Shown here: one piece after another, positions 35,195 through 44,169 of the stretch
Layout: each line of letters begins with the position of its first letter
Numbering within the stretch: the first letter of the stretch is position 1
From: Brasilonema sennae CENA114
GTDB lineage: Bacteria; Cyanobacteriota; Cyanobacteriia; Cyanobacteriales; Nostocaceae
Assembly (NCBI RefSeq): GCF_006968745.1
Contig: NZ_CP030118.1
Span: 6,530,284 to 6,594,283 of the forward strand
DNA length: 64,000 nucleotides
Direction of reading: 5' to 3'
Notes under the pieces: model-generated
The model's input: only the letters and a program-made list of their open reading frames with translations
Told to the model about the DNA's origin: nothing
Databases searched by the model: none
Made by a program: the position numbers and the translations under genes

Positions 35195-36079
35195 TCACCC
35201 AACCCTGTTAAGCGTGTTTCTTAGAAGTTGATCAAAATTCGTCAATTCAAATCCCTTAACAGTCAGCATTTTACCCACTTGCCCACTCAAGGTAGCCGCG
35301 AGTTCAGCTTCACCAGCCCCTGATGGACCATTCAGCGGTTCGCCAGCTATGACGATGGCTGGATGAGAATAAATTTCAACTAGGTTTGCCTGAATTTGGG
35401 GTATGAGACCAAGCAAGTATTCCTCAGTCACAGAACCAGTTTGAAGCAACCCGTAAACGCGCTCAGCAAAACCAATGCCCTTTGATTTCAGCAACCCCTC
35501 ACCATAGCGGCGCAGTCCACCGAACACAGCCGCCCAAACTAGTTTAGTGAGTAAGTTCCGACGCTCAAGCCGCAGGTTCATTCCCAGTTCTTCATGAGGA
35601 AGACGGATAACCCGAATGCCGAATTCATCCGCTAGCTCAACTAGGATACGCAGTACCAACGGATGCATGTGCATATGCAAATGCCCATCTACATGGGAAA
35701 GGCGCAACCCAGTAGAGCGAAATTTTTCTAATTGAGCACGGATTTCTCGCTGCAATTCCTCGTGAGTTGACCGATTGAACTGATAGCGCAACCCGCTTGT
35801 TTCCGGACTGTATGGAAAGTTACCTGTATCATCAACCAAGTGAGGGATTTGTGAGGGTGGCAGTGCAGCTCGACCACACACCAGAACCAAGTGCAAACCT
35901 ACTCCTAGGGTGGGGTGAGCCTGTGCTAAATCAACCGCTTTATCAAATGCCTCACCTGTAACCATTAAGCTGGTACTCGTCAGTACTCCTTCTTTGTGGG
36001 CTTTGATAATTGCTTGGTTAACGCCATGTGAAAAGCCGAAGTCATCACCATTGATAATGGCGAATTTCTGAGCCTGCAT
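35195..36079 (-). CDS. hpnK: Hopanoid biosynthesis-associated protein HpnK (ChbG/YdjC-like deacetylase fold)
   Basis: 294 aa. INGDDFGFSHGVNQAI near the start and HVDGHLHMHMHP hold the metal-binding Asp and His residues of YdjC-type carbohydrate deacetylases; the overall sequence matches the HpnK subfamily. It is thought to act on the polar head group of hopanoids. Gap of 10 bp to the ferritin-like gene, then hpnJ: apparent operon on the minus strand (transcription from hpnJ towards hpnK). Confidence 0.85.
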   Translation of the reverse strand: MQAQKFAIINGDDFGFSHGVNQAIIKAHKEGVLTSTSLMVTGEAFDKAVDLAQAHPTLGVGLHLVLVCGRAALPPSQIPHLVDDTGNFPYSPETSGLRYQFNRSTHEELQREIRAQLEKFRSTGLRLSHVDGHLHMHMHPLVLRILVELADEFGIRVIRLPHEELGMNLRLERRNLLTKLVWAAVFGGLRRYGEGLLKSKGIGFAERVYGLLQTGSVTEEYLLGLIPQIQANLVEIYSHPAIVIAGEPLNGPSGAGEAELAATLSGQVGKMLTVKGFELTNFDQLLRNTLNRVG

Positions 36080-36089
36080 AAGTTCTGAT

Positions 36090-36953
36090 TTATTGTTCCA
36101 ACAACTGAGGGGTTGAGTTGGACTGTCGCTGAGGCGTCAGTCTGATAATGCGTCGGGCGATTTTGGCAAGTCTAGGTAACAGTTGCGGGTGGAGAAGGCG
36201 TTGGTCAAAAACGCTCATCCGTTTGGCGTTTTCTTGAAGGCAAGTAGATAAAAACAGTTCCGGAGTCAAATTGTCCGTGAAGTTCATAGCCCCAGTGGCA
36301 GTAAAGCCCTCCTGTTTGTCTTCATCTGAGCCACCAAAGGCTTTGATTTTATCTTGCAGCGCTCTGTAGTAATGCCAAACAGCATCAAACCCGCGTAACC
36401 AATTCGCCCTACGACCTTCATGGATTTGTTGGTAAGTTACCCAATTCACAAAGAACATAATATGTCGCGCTTCTTCGTTAAGAATTGGATCGAAAATGTC
36501 GAATATTGCTTCAGGCATATAGTTAGCCTGGCGGGCAATTCCAAACAATCCAAAGGCTAAGAAAGAATCGAGGCATTCCCCAAAGCCAAAGTCAATGAAG
36601 GCAGTTTTGATATTACTAGGGAGCGCTGGCTCAGGAGGTTGAGAAATTTGAATATCGTAATGATTGATCAAAAACTCAATCAGTCGGGAGTGGCGGGTTT
36701 CCTCCATCGCTTGAAGGGCGATCGCCTCTCGCAACAGGGGATCACTGATTGTTGCTGCAAAGGCGCTGACCATCGCCCCAGCCTGTCGCTCTGTACTGAG
36801 AGCTTCTTTCCAAAAGGGAATACTCCGTATGCGTTCGAGAGCTACGCTATCCAGAACGGGCCAAGAGAGCTTTTCTGGCTCAAACTCCAGGTGGCTTTCG
36901 ATGAAGCTGCGGCAAAAAAGCTCTTTGTGTTCTTCGCTTCCAAGTTTCATCAT
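36090..36953 (-). CDS. Ferritin-like diiron protein in the hopanoid group
   Basis: 287 aa, mostly helical. Two Glu-x-x-His helices, MEETRH (residue ~83) and NEEARH (~157), with separate Glu residues (STERQAG, FGECLDS) form a plausible diiron site as in ferritin-like oxygenases. Between hpnK and hpnJ, with 10 bp to hpnK. Placement suggests oxidation of a hopanoid or another triterpenoid; this is inference, since no specific family name was recognised. Confidence 0.7.
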   Translation of the reverse strand: MMKLGSEEHKELFCRSFIESHLEFEPEKLSWPVLDSVALERIRSIPFWKEALSTERQAGAMVSAFAATISDPLLREAIALQAMEETRHSRLIEFLINHYDIQISQPPEPALPSNIKTAFIDFGFGECLDSFLAFGLFGIARQANYMPEAIFDIFDPILNEEARHIMFFVNWVTYQQIHEGRRANWLRGFDAVWHYYRALQDKIKAFGGSDEDKQEGFTATGAMNFTDNLTPELFLSTCLQENAKRMSVFDQRLLHPQLLPRLAKIARRIIRLTPQRQSNSTPQLLEQ

Positions 36954-37100
36954 AAGAATATGGCAACAATTTATTTGTTAGTTGTCATAAGGCGTCCAGG
37001 CTCGTGTACCCAAGCCAGTACGTTAGAGAGGACAATGCCGTGGTGAGACAGTCCACTCTTTAGGATAAAAAGGCAGTACGCTAACTATTCTATAACCTAA

Positions 37101-38555
37101 CTAACCACTCACAACCGATTGCTCTTTAGCAGCCGCTTGTGTATGACGCTCTTTTAGGTAAGAGAAAAATTCGCGTCCCTCACGCAGGCGACGCACTAGC
37201 ATCTGAGGATTAGTCAACATTTCGCCGACAATCGGGATAATGGCTTTGGGTCGAAAGTAGAAGCGACGATACATCTGCTCGACTGCATCCTCAATTTGGC
37301 CGCCCGAGAGGTTCGGATATTGCAGTGTAGACATTTGAATCCCGGATGAGGCAACTAGCGAATTATCGCTAAACCAACCGTTAGTCTGAGCTTGTCGATA
37401 AAGTTCAGTTCCAGGATAAGGGGCGGCGATAGAAACTTGGATGGTATGCGGACTAACATCGCAAGCAAAACGAATTGTTTCTTCAATTGTCTGTTGACTT
37501 TCGTTTGGCAAGCCGATGATGAATGTGCCGTGTACGGTAATGCCGAGTTTATGGCAATTTTCCATAAACTTCCGCGCCACCTCTAACTTAATCCCTTTCT
37601 TGATGCCGTCGAGAACTTGCTGGTTACCTGATTCAAATCCTACCAGCAATAGGCGTAACCCGTTGTCACGCAGTTGCTTGAGAGTATCGTAGTCTAAGTT
37701 GGCGCGGGCGTTACAGCTCCAAGTGAGCTTGAGCCGTTTCATGTGTTGGCTGATGGCGATGGCCCGCTGCTTGTCAATTGTGAAGGTGTCATCATCAAAC
37801 ATATATTCCTGCACCTTGTCACCAAAGATGGCTTTGGCTTCTTCCATGTCTCGCCCAACTGCTTCTGGGCTTTTGGTACGGTACTGGTGACCGCCAATTG
37901 TTTGAGGCCAGAGGCAGAAGCTACATTTGGCTGGGCATCCACGTCCGGTGTAAAATGACACGTAAGGATGTAGTAGATATCCTATGAAATATTTCGTAAT
38001 ATCTAAGTCACGCCCGTAGACTGGTAGTACGCTAGGCATCACATCCCAATCGTGGATCAAGTCACGCTCAGCATTGTGGTGTAAGTTACCGTCTTTATCT
38101 CGGTAGCTGAGTCCCTTAATCTGATCCCAAGATAAGTCTTGTGCCAACTCCTGACAGGTGTAGTCAAATTCGTTGCGACACACAAAGTCTATCACACGGT
38201 TGTCACGCAGCGTTTCCTCTGGTAAGACAGCGACGTGCGCCCCAACAAAACCAATTTGTACATCAGGGTTTTGTTCTTTGATTGCAAGAGCACATGCCAC
38301 ATCATTTGCCAGAGAGGGTGTGCTGGTGTGCATGATAATCAGTTCGTAATCTTTGGCGATTTTCAGCACATCTTCCACAGTCTGATTATGTGGAGGAGCA
38401 TCTACAAGCTTACTTCCAGGGACGAGTGCAGCGGGCTGCGCGAGCCATGTCGGGTACCAGAATGAGGTAATTTCGCGCTTGGCTTGGTATCGCGAACCAG
38501 CACCACCATCAAATCCATCAAAGGAAGGAGGACTAAGAAAAAGGGTTTTTTTCAC
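37101..38555 (-). CDS. hpnJ: Hopanoid biosynthesis radical SAM protein HpnJ
   Basis: 484 aa. N-terminal B12-binding-like domain (residues 1-170), then a radical SAM core with CPAKCSFC (Fe-S ligands) near residue 210 and GFESGNQQVLDGIKKG. Matches the HpnJ family, implicated in formation of the cyclitol ether head group of bacteriohopanepolyols. First gene of the apparent hpnJ - ferritin-like - hpnK operon. Confidence 0.88.
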   Translation of the reverse strand: MKKTLFLSPPSFDGFDGGAGSRYQAKREITSFWYPTWLAQPAALVPGSKLVDAPPHNQTVEDVLKIAKDYELIIMHTSTPSLANDVACALAIKEQNPDVQIGFVGAHVAVLPEETLRDNRVIDFVCRNEFDYTCQELAQDLSWDQIKGLSYRDKDGNLHHNAERDLIHDWDVMPSVLPVYGRDLDITKYFIGYLLHPYVSFYTGRGCPAKCSFCLWPQTIGGHQYRTKSPEAVGRDMEEAKAIFGDKVQEYMFDDDTFTIDKQRAIAISQHMKRLKLTWSCNARANLDYDTLKQLRDNGLRLLLVGFESGNQQVLDGIKKGIKLEVARKFMENCHKLGITVHGTFIIGLPNESQQTIEETIRFACDVSPHTIQVSIAAPYPGTELYRQAQTNGWFSDNSLVASSGIQMSTLQYPNLSGGQIEDAVEQMYRRFYFRPKAIIPIVGEMLTNPQMLVRRLREGREFFSYLKERHTQAAAKEQSVVSG

Positions 38556-38983
38556 GAAATATTTCTCCTTTTTTTAAGTAAGGCAATACAGTCAATTGCA
38601 AGGTTTTATATAGTCTGTAGCAATCGAAATTATCAGAAAAACTGAGTACTCAATCATGCAATGAGTGCAAAAACATTACTGTGGCTGAGTATATCTTTGA
38701 ATATCATCCAGAGGTCTATAAGAAAAAATAATTTTGCAACGTTGGTATTTCTAGTCCTATAAGAACAGTTGTTCAGTTGGTGTAAACGCTGCACAGCTGA
38801 CTGTAAAGATACAGATGCGCGATGCGGGTTGAGGTGTGTGAGTAAGTGTGAGGAGTAGTGTTAAGTAGAACCTGTGGACGGTTAGTCAGACCTAAATAAA
38901 CATAGTTGATAGTTTATTGAGGTATGGGTGGATGTAAACAGCCGTGGAACTTTCCATAAGCGAAAAGCTTGACAACAGGTGTT
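38556..38983. other. Intergenic region upstream of hpnJ
   Basis: 428 AT-rich bases. On the minus strand a GGAG-rich patch (AAAAAAAGGAG) lies just upstream of the hpnJ start. Otherwise nothing recognised. Confidence 0.5.
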
Positions 38984-39835
38984 TTATTTACTGGTGTTAG
39001 TAAATTGCTCCAGTAGTGCAAGAACATCACTGCGACTGAGTTTACTTTTACCATTGGCAAGAGCATCAAGGGTGCCATAAGCTAAGGTTAAGGGAATTTG
39101 ACAAAAGTCCAAAGCAGGACCCGGAGGAAGAGCGCTAATGTATGCATCTGCCAGCGTCAAATTGCGACGGGCATAATGATGCAAATCTTCTGCACTCCAG
39201 CCCTCTGGAAAGAAGTCCACTCCACGCACTAAGTCCTCAGTGTGGTTCCGGATGATATTCACAGCCTGTAAACCACGACCAAACCCAATTGCATGAATAC
39301 GGTTTGTCTGTGTCCCATCGTACCAAGCCCATAAATCTGAGAGCATCAAGCCAACGGCACCAGCAACTCCAAACGTGTAACGATCTAAATCGGACTCGCT
39401 ACGGATTTTCCAATCGTTTTGGGCCCAGTAAGCCATTCTATCTGCCATTGCCGCAGTCGCATCCCAAATCCGAGGAGCAATGGTTGCAGGTGCAAGAATT
39501 GCCCATTCTCGAATCCGCAGAGAAACCTCGGGTAGGAGATGTTCATGTGAGTGAAATCCTTTATAGAAAGCATCGATGGCAAAGCCATCACACCCTGCTT
39601 GTAATGTCAAGCTAATTGTTCGTAACAGCTTTGCTTTAGTAAAGTTATCTAGTTCTGGATGATCCTCAATTTCATCAATGGCTCGCAAACACAAGTACGC
39701 TGATGCGACTGCTTCTTGCAAGCCCAGTGGTAACTTGATGATTGGAATGTAGAAAGTCCGACTCGTTTCCTTGAGGATGTTTAAGGCATCTCCATACAAG
39801 TCCATAAGATTGCAGCTCCATTGGGTATTACTCAT
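38984..39835 (-). CDS. Squalene/phytoene synthase family protein
   Basis: 283 aa from the ATG at 39835 (a GTG-type start 11 codons earlier is possible). First Asp-rich motif YLCLRAIDEIEDHPEL is intact. The second reads NIIRNHTEDLVRG, so Asn stands where the first Asp of the usual NIIRDxxED is found; FFPEGW follows as in squalene synthases. Likely role: head-to-head coupling of farnesyl diphosphate to feed hopanoid synthesis, with catalytic consequences of the Asn unknown. Separated from hpnJ by 428 bp. Confidence 0.8.
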   Translation of the reverse strand: MSNTQWSCNLMDLYGDALNILKETSRTFYIPIIKLPLGLQEAVASAYLCLRAIDEIEDHPELDNFTKAKLLRTISLTLQAGCDGFAIDAFYKGFHSHEHLLPEVSLRIREWAILAPATIAPRIWDATAAMADRMAYWAQNDWKIRSESDLDRYTFGVAGAVGLMLSDLWAWYDGTQTNRIHAIGFGRGLQAVNIIRNHTEDLVRGVDFFPEGWSAEDLHHYARRNLTLADAYISALPPGPALDFCQIPLTLAYGTLDALANGKSKLSRSDVLALLEQFTNTSK

Positions 39836-39868
39836 TTTGCCTAATATTGTTGGCGAAAAAGTCACCAC

Positions 39869-40910
39869 TCAAATCAAAAAGTTGGAATTGTGGAAATTGT
39901 TGTCCCTGTTTACTCAACTGCGACTGCCTTTTGGGCGACTTCCTTTGGGCATATCGATTCTTCAGCACGTCCTACCCCCCTAAACCCGAACTGCTTCGGG
40001 CAAGCAAGGCAAACCGTAAACCCGGCAATACAAAGTATTCTGGGTCTATACAGATGAATACATGAATCCACAGTCGGCTGTCAAACTCAACACAATCCAA
40101 AAGTTACCAACTTTTGACTCCCAATACAGATTCTGAATAGCTATTTTCTTCAAAAAAAGATAAGAAATGTTTGCCAAAAATGACATCAGTTTCCACCTGC
40201 CGGACTTGTTAGCTATGGATCATATATGCTTCTTGGCTCTCACTCCTGAGTTTATTGATTACCGCGTAAATAAATACTAAAACTATACGGTTAACCTTGT
40301 GCAAGCTCCTCTCCTCTGTGTGCGATATCGCAAAATGCTATTGACCTGCATTGGTGTCAATTGACGATAGTAATAGGTGAAAGTTCCCAGTACATATGTG
40401 CTTACGACTCATAAACCAGAAGAATTGGGTCTTTTGGCGATCGCCATTGCTTTTTTCTGTCTTGTCATTGCTATATCTAAGACCTAGATAGAAGTTCAGT
40501 ACTTCACAAGATATAGCAGTCCTGTACCTTCCAAGTCATTAATGAAGCACCTACTGTGGTTTCTTAAGGAAGAGGAATATTGGCGATCGCACCACAAGCA
40601 AAGATAAACCTATCACTAAGATGGATATGCTGCCAGTTCTTTCCTAAAAACTAAGCATTTTCTGTTTGATGACGACCACCTATTTAGGGGTGAAGAAAAA
40701 AGATCGCTTCAATTTTTTCTTCACCCAGTGCATAAGTTAATTTGACTTGCTCCTATAAAAAAGTAGAAGGAAGACAAGAAAGCTAAAGGGCAAAAGCTTT
40801 TAGTGTTAACTGTTTTCCTATTAGTTATCCCTTCGGGTATAGCACAGCACGCAGTGAGTTGTGTAATAACAGTTCACCAATTTATCAATTTTGAAGGAGA
40901 AGAAAAAGAC
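39869..40910. other. 1-kb region with no recognised gene, upstream of the Cys-tailed peptide
   Basis: Mostly AT-rich. A small hairpin CCCGAACTGCTTCGGG sits near 39984-39999, and GCGATCGC-type HIP1 sites near 40438 and 40583. It may contain a promoter for the small peptide gene; I cannot point to one. Confidence 0.5.
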
Positions 40911-41177
40911 ATGAGTTCTACAAATTTAAATCAGTTCACACAAGAGTTTCAACAAGCAGTAATAGAGGCTCTTTATAACCCTAAGTTATTAGAGATATGC
41001 AAAAAATACGGTTTAATGGAAGGTAATGTCCTAAAATTTCAGTGTATGCTCGATCTGAAAAACGTTCAATCTGATGATGCTACTGTAGTTCAGGAAATTA
41101 AAAATGCTTTGCAAGCAATTCCAGGCGACGAGCTTGTCATGGTGGATTGTGTTTGGTGTTCGGGGGGTTGTTGTTAA
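40911..41177 (+). CDS. Small peptide with Cys-rich C-terminus, putative RiPP precursor
   Basis: 88 aa from the ATG at 40911, which is preceded by a strong AAGGAGA site at 40894-40900. Residues 1-70 look like a leader: a helical stretch (LNQFTQEFQQAVIEALYNPK), then LEICKKYGLMEGNVLKF; this layout recalls NHLP (nitrile-hydratase-like) leaders. The end is VMVDCVWCSGGCC, with four Cys in the last ten residues, a plausible core for thiazole, lanthionine or disulfide formation. No modifying enzyme, protease or transporter is within 10 kb, and no known family was recognised with certainty. Monocistronic, with a hairpin 75 bp downstream. Confidence 0.7.
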   Translation: MSSTNLNQFTQEFQQAVIEALYNPKLLEICKKYGLMEGNVLKFQCMLDLKNVQSDDATVVQEIKNALQAIPGDELVMVDCVWCSGGCC

Positions 41178-41251
41178 TAGTAAACTGTATAGCAATCCTA
41201 TCAACCTAAAGATTAGAAGCTCAACTAATTAAGCATATCCCAAGTAACAAA

Positions 41252-41275
41252 ACCCGAGAAAGTATATTCTCGGGT
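41252..41275 (+). terminator. Hairpin after the Cys-tailed peptide gene
   Basis: 9-bp perfect stem, 6-nt loop. No U-run follows directly (AAAAATTATTAAGTTTT), so terminator by position only. Confidence 0.45.
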
Positions 41276-41451
41276 AAAAATTATTAAGTTTTGTTGTCAT
41301 TCTCAAATCACTAGTTTTGGATCTCAAAAATTAAGTTGATAATATTGTGCATGATCTCAGCTTTAGGAAGAATGAAAAAAATCTTACAGCGTATTGCAAG
41401 TGATTGAGGTACAACGCTCTTGTCTAAAAGCCAGACACAAAGCTATTTTTA

Positions 41452-41480
41452 CTTCTGACTTCTGACTTCTGACTTCTGAA
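41452..41480. repeat. Heptamer STRR (TTCTGAC type)
   Basis: Four tandem heptamers CTTCTGA/TTCTGAC. Confidence 0.85.
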
Positions 41481-41572
41481 TTTTGCTGTATATTGATATA
41501 GTTCACAGAATGATGTAGTGTCACTATATATTCAGTAACAGCTACTTTGCGTAAAGGAGTCCAATATCTGGG

Positions 41573-43930
41573 ATGAGTTCTCTTCGGAATTGGTTTAAAG
41601 GACTAGGAATGGCCATAGGTGGTATCAACCTGTTGTGTGCAAACTGTGCTATTGCCCAAATCATTCCAGATGCAACTCTACCTAATAATTCTCGCGTTAC
41701 AACACAAGATAACATCAGAACTATTGAAGGTGGAACCCGAGCGGGAAATAATCTTTTTCACAGTTTCGAGCAGTTTTCTGTACCTGCTGGGACTACGGCT
41801 TCCTTTAACAATGCGGCAGAGATTCAAAACATAATTAGCCGGGTAACGGGTAAATCTTTCTCTAATATTGATGGTACTATTAACGCTTACGGTTCAGCCA
41901 ACCTGTTTCTAATCAATCCTAACGGTATTATTTTTGGTCCCAATGCCTCGTTAAATATTGGGGGTTCATTTGTAGCAAGCACCGCAAGTAGTTTGAACTT
42001 TGCCGATGGTACTAAGTTTAGTGCCACAAATCCCCAAACCACACCGCTGCTAACAGTCAATGTTCCTATTGGCTTACAATTTGGCGCAACAGCAGCACCC
42101 ATCCGTAATCAATCTCAAGCAAATCCAGATGGCGCAACTAATTTTTTTGAGGAACCTGCTGGTTTACAAGTAGCTATAGGCAAAACTTTGGCACTTATAG
42201 GCGGTGATGTAACGCTAGAAGGCGGAAGTTTATTGGCAAAAAGCGGACGAATTGAGCTAGGGAGTGTCGCAGGTAATAGTTTCGTCAGTTTGAACCCAAT
42301 AAAACAAGGTTGGACAATGGGCTATGAGGGTGTCCAGACTTTGCAGAACATTCAACTTACCTCCGTGACAACTAACGGTTCTAGGATTCCATCTATTGTA
42401 GATGTTTATGGTAAAGATGGGGGTGGTTCTATTCAAGTGCAAGGAAAAACCGTAGAATTGAGTGGTCACATTGTAACCTTGCTAGCTGGAACTACAGGTG
42501 TTGGAGATAGTGGAGACTTAACGATTACTACTGAGAAATTAATTGTGCGGGATGGTGCACAACTCTTTAACGCTACATCAGGTGAGGGTGCAGGGGGAAA
42601 TTTGACTGTAAATGCCTCCGAGTCTGTACAACTAATTGGTAGTTATACCGAACCAATTACTAGTAAAACTTATGCCAGTCTATTGTCTAGTTCCACTTTT
42701 GCTGCTGGTAAGGCGGGTGACTTAATAATCAATACTGGGAGATTGCGCATTCAAGATGGGGCAAAGGTCACAGCTGATTCTAGTGGAAGGCAAAACCCGT
42801 TAAATCCTAAAGAATTAATACCAGCTACAGGACAAGGAGGTCGTTTGATTGTTAATGCTTCTAAGTCTGTAGAAATTGTTGGAACCTTACCGGATGGTAG
42901 AGCTAGTGGTTTGTATGCTACGACTATAGGTTCTGCCGATGCAGGAAAATTGACAATCACCACAGGACAATTGATTGTTCAGGACAAGGCTACAGTAACT
43001 GTAAGCAGTGAAGCTCTGAAGAATTATATTTACCTGGGGAATCCACTGAACCTAGGAAAAGCGGGCGAACTCAATATCAATGCTCGCTCAATACTTCTGG
43101 ATAATCAAGGCAAAATTACATCTGAAACTGATACTGGTCAAGGCGGAAATATTAACCTACAAGTGCGGGATTTATTACTGCTACGCCGCAACAGTCAAAT
43201 ATCCACCAATGCAGGCAAAGTACAGGCTATTGGCGATGGCGGTAATATTTTCATCAATGCTCCTAATGGCTTTATTGTCGCCAAACCAAAAGAAAACAGT
43301 AACATCACTAGCAATGCTTTCACAGGTTCTGGTGGCAAAATCCAAATCAACGCTACTGGTCTTTTTGGCATAGCACTGCGTAGTCGAGAAGACTTGGCAA
43401 GACAATTAGAAACCAACGACCCAACAAAACTCAACCCACAAAACCTACTTACAAACGATATCACGGCAATTTCTCAAACCAATCCGACTTTAAACGGCGT
43501 AGTAAATATCAATACACCTGAAGTTGATGTCAACGGTGGATTAATCAACTTACCTGTGGAACCAAAAGAACCAAGATTGGCACAAGGATGTGATGCAGGT
43601 GTCACGCAAAATCAAAGTGAGTTTATCATCACCGGACGCGGTGGTATACCACCTAACCCTAGGGAAGTTCTTAGAAGCAACAATGTGCAGGTAGATTGGG
43701 TGTCTTTGGGAGAGGATACAAATAATCCTTCAGATACTTCAAGCACAGAAACACAAAGGCAGAGAAGTAGAAACAATTCACAAAAAAGGAAAGATGTCAA
43801 ATATCCACCGGATGAGATTGTAGAAGCGCAGGGGTGGGTGCTGGATAGTAATGGCGATGTGATTTTGGTCGCACAAGCACCTACTACGACACCTCATGGT
43901 TCTTGGTTGAATCCTACATCTTGTAAATGA
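41573..43930 (+). CDS. Filamentous haemagglutinin N-terminal (TpsA-like) secreted protein
   Basis: 785 aa. Signal peptide at residues 1-28. The TPS domain (SFEQFSVPAGTTASFNN, LFLINPNGIIFGPNASLNIGGSFVAST) targets it to a TpsB outer-membrane pore. The rest is beta-helix repeats (GGxLTI/VNASxxV type, e.g. GDSGDLTITTEKLIVRDGAQ). Surface adhesin or S-layer-like exoprotein. No TpsB gene in the window. The C-terminal 100 residues are low complexity. Confidence 0.88.
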   Translation: MSSLRNWFKGLGMAIGGINLLCANCAIAQIIPDATLPNNSRVTTQDNIRTIEGGTRAGNNLFHSFEQFSVPAGTTASFNNAAEIQNIISRVTGKSFSNIDGTINAYGSANLFLINPNGIIFGPNASLNIGGSFVASTASSLNFADGTKFSATNPQTTPLLTVNVPIGLQFGATAAPIRNQSQANPDGATNFFEEPAGLQVAIGKTLALIGGDVTLEGGSLLAKSGRIELGSVAGNSFVSLNPIKQGWTMGYEGVQTLQNIQLTSVTTNGSRIPSIVDVYGKDGGGSIQVQGKTVELSGHIVTLLAGTTGVGDSGDLTITTEKLIVRDGAQLFNATSGEGAGGNLTVNASESVQLIGSYTEPITSKTYASLLSSSTFAAGKAGDLIINTGRLRIQDGAKVTADSSGRQNPLNPKELIPATGQGGRLIVNASKSVEIVGTLPDGRASGLYATTIGSADAGKLTITTGQLIVQDKATVTVSSEALKNYIYLGNPLNLGKAGELNINARSILLDNQGKITSETDTGQGGNINLQVRDLLLLRRNSQISTNAGKVQAIGDGGNIFINAPNGFIVAKPKENSNITSNAFTGSGGKIQINATGLFGIALRSREDLARQLETNDPTKLNPQNLLTNDITAISQTNPTLNGVVNINTPEVDVNGGLINLPVEPKEPRLAQGCDAGVTQNQSEFIITGRGGIPPNPREVLRSNNVQVDWVSLGEDTNNPSDTSSTETQRQRSRNNSQKRKDVKYPPDEIVEAQGWVLDSNGDVILVAQAPTTTPHGSWLNPTSCK

Positions 43931-44169
43931 AAGTACAAAGTCCATCTTAATGCTACTTAATAACATGACTGCCAGGCGGTTTACACTCCATTTATTTTGG
44001 TGGTTCTTAATTTTGAACTTTGTTCGCGCAGCGTGTCCTCTGGACATAGGACATATTTTGAATTTTGAATTTGAGCGAAGCGAGTGACAAGAGCCTAAAA
44101 TTAAGAAACTTAGACTGATTGCTTGGTCAATCTCAGAATAAATAGGCGGAAGCACACGGGGAAACTAAC

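Larger units (their letters stand above)
41178..41572. other. Intergenic region with hairpin and STRR
   Basis: 395 bases: hairpin ACCCGAGAA/TTCTCGGGT (41252-41260 and 41267-41275, 6-nt loop), and a heptamer repeat TTCTGAC (41452-41480). No gene. Confidence 0.7.

Noticed and set aside
43778..44155. 125-codon frame opposite the end of the TpsA-like gene
   Set aside because: Overlaps the real gene and intergenic repeat text (GCGCAGCGTGTCC); no protein features.
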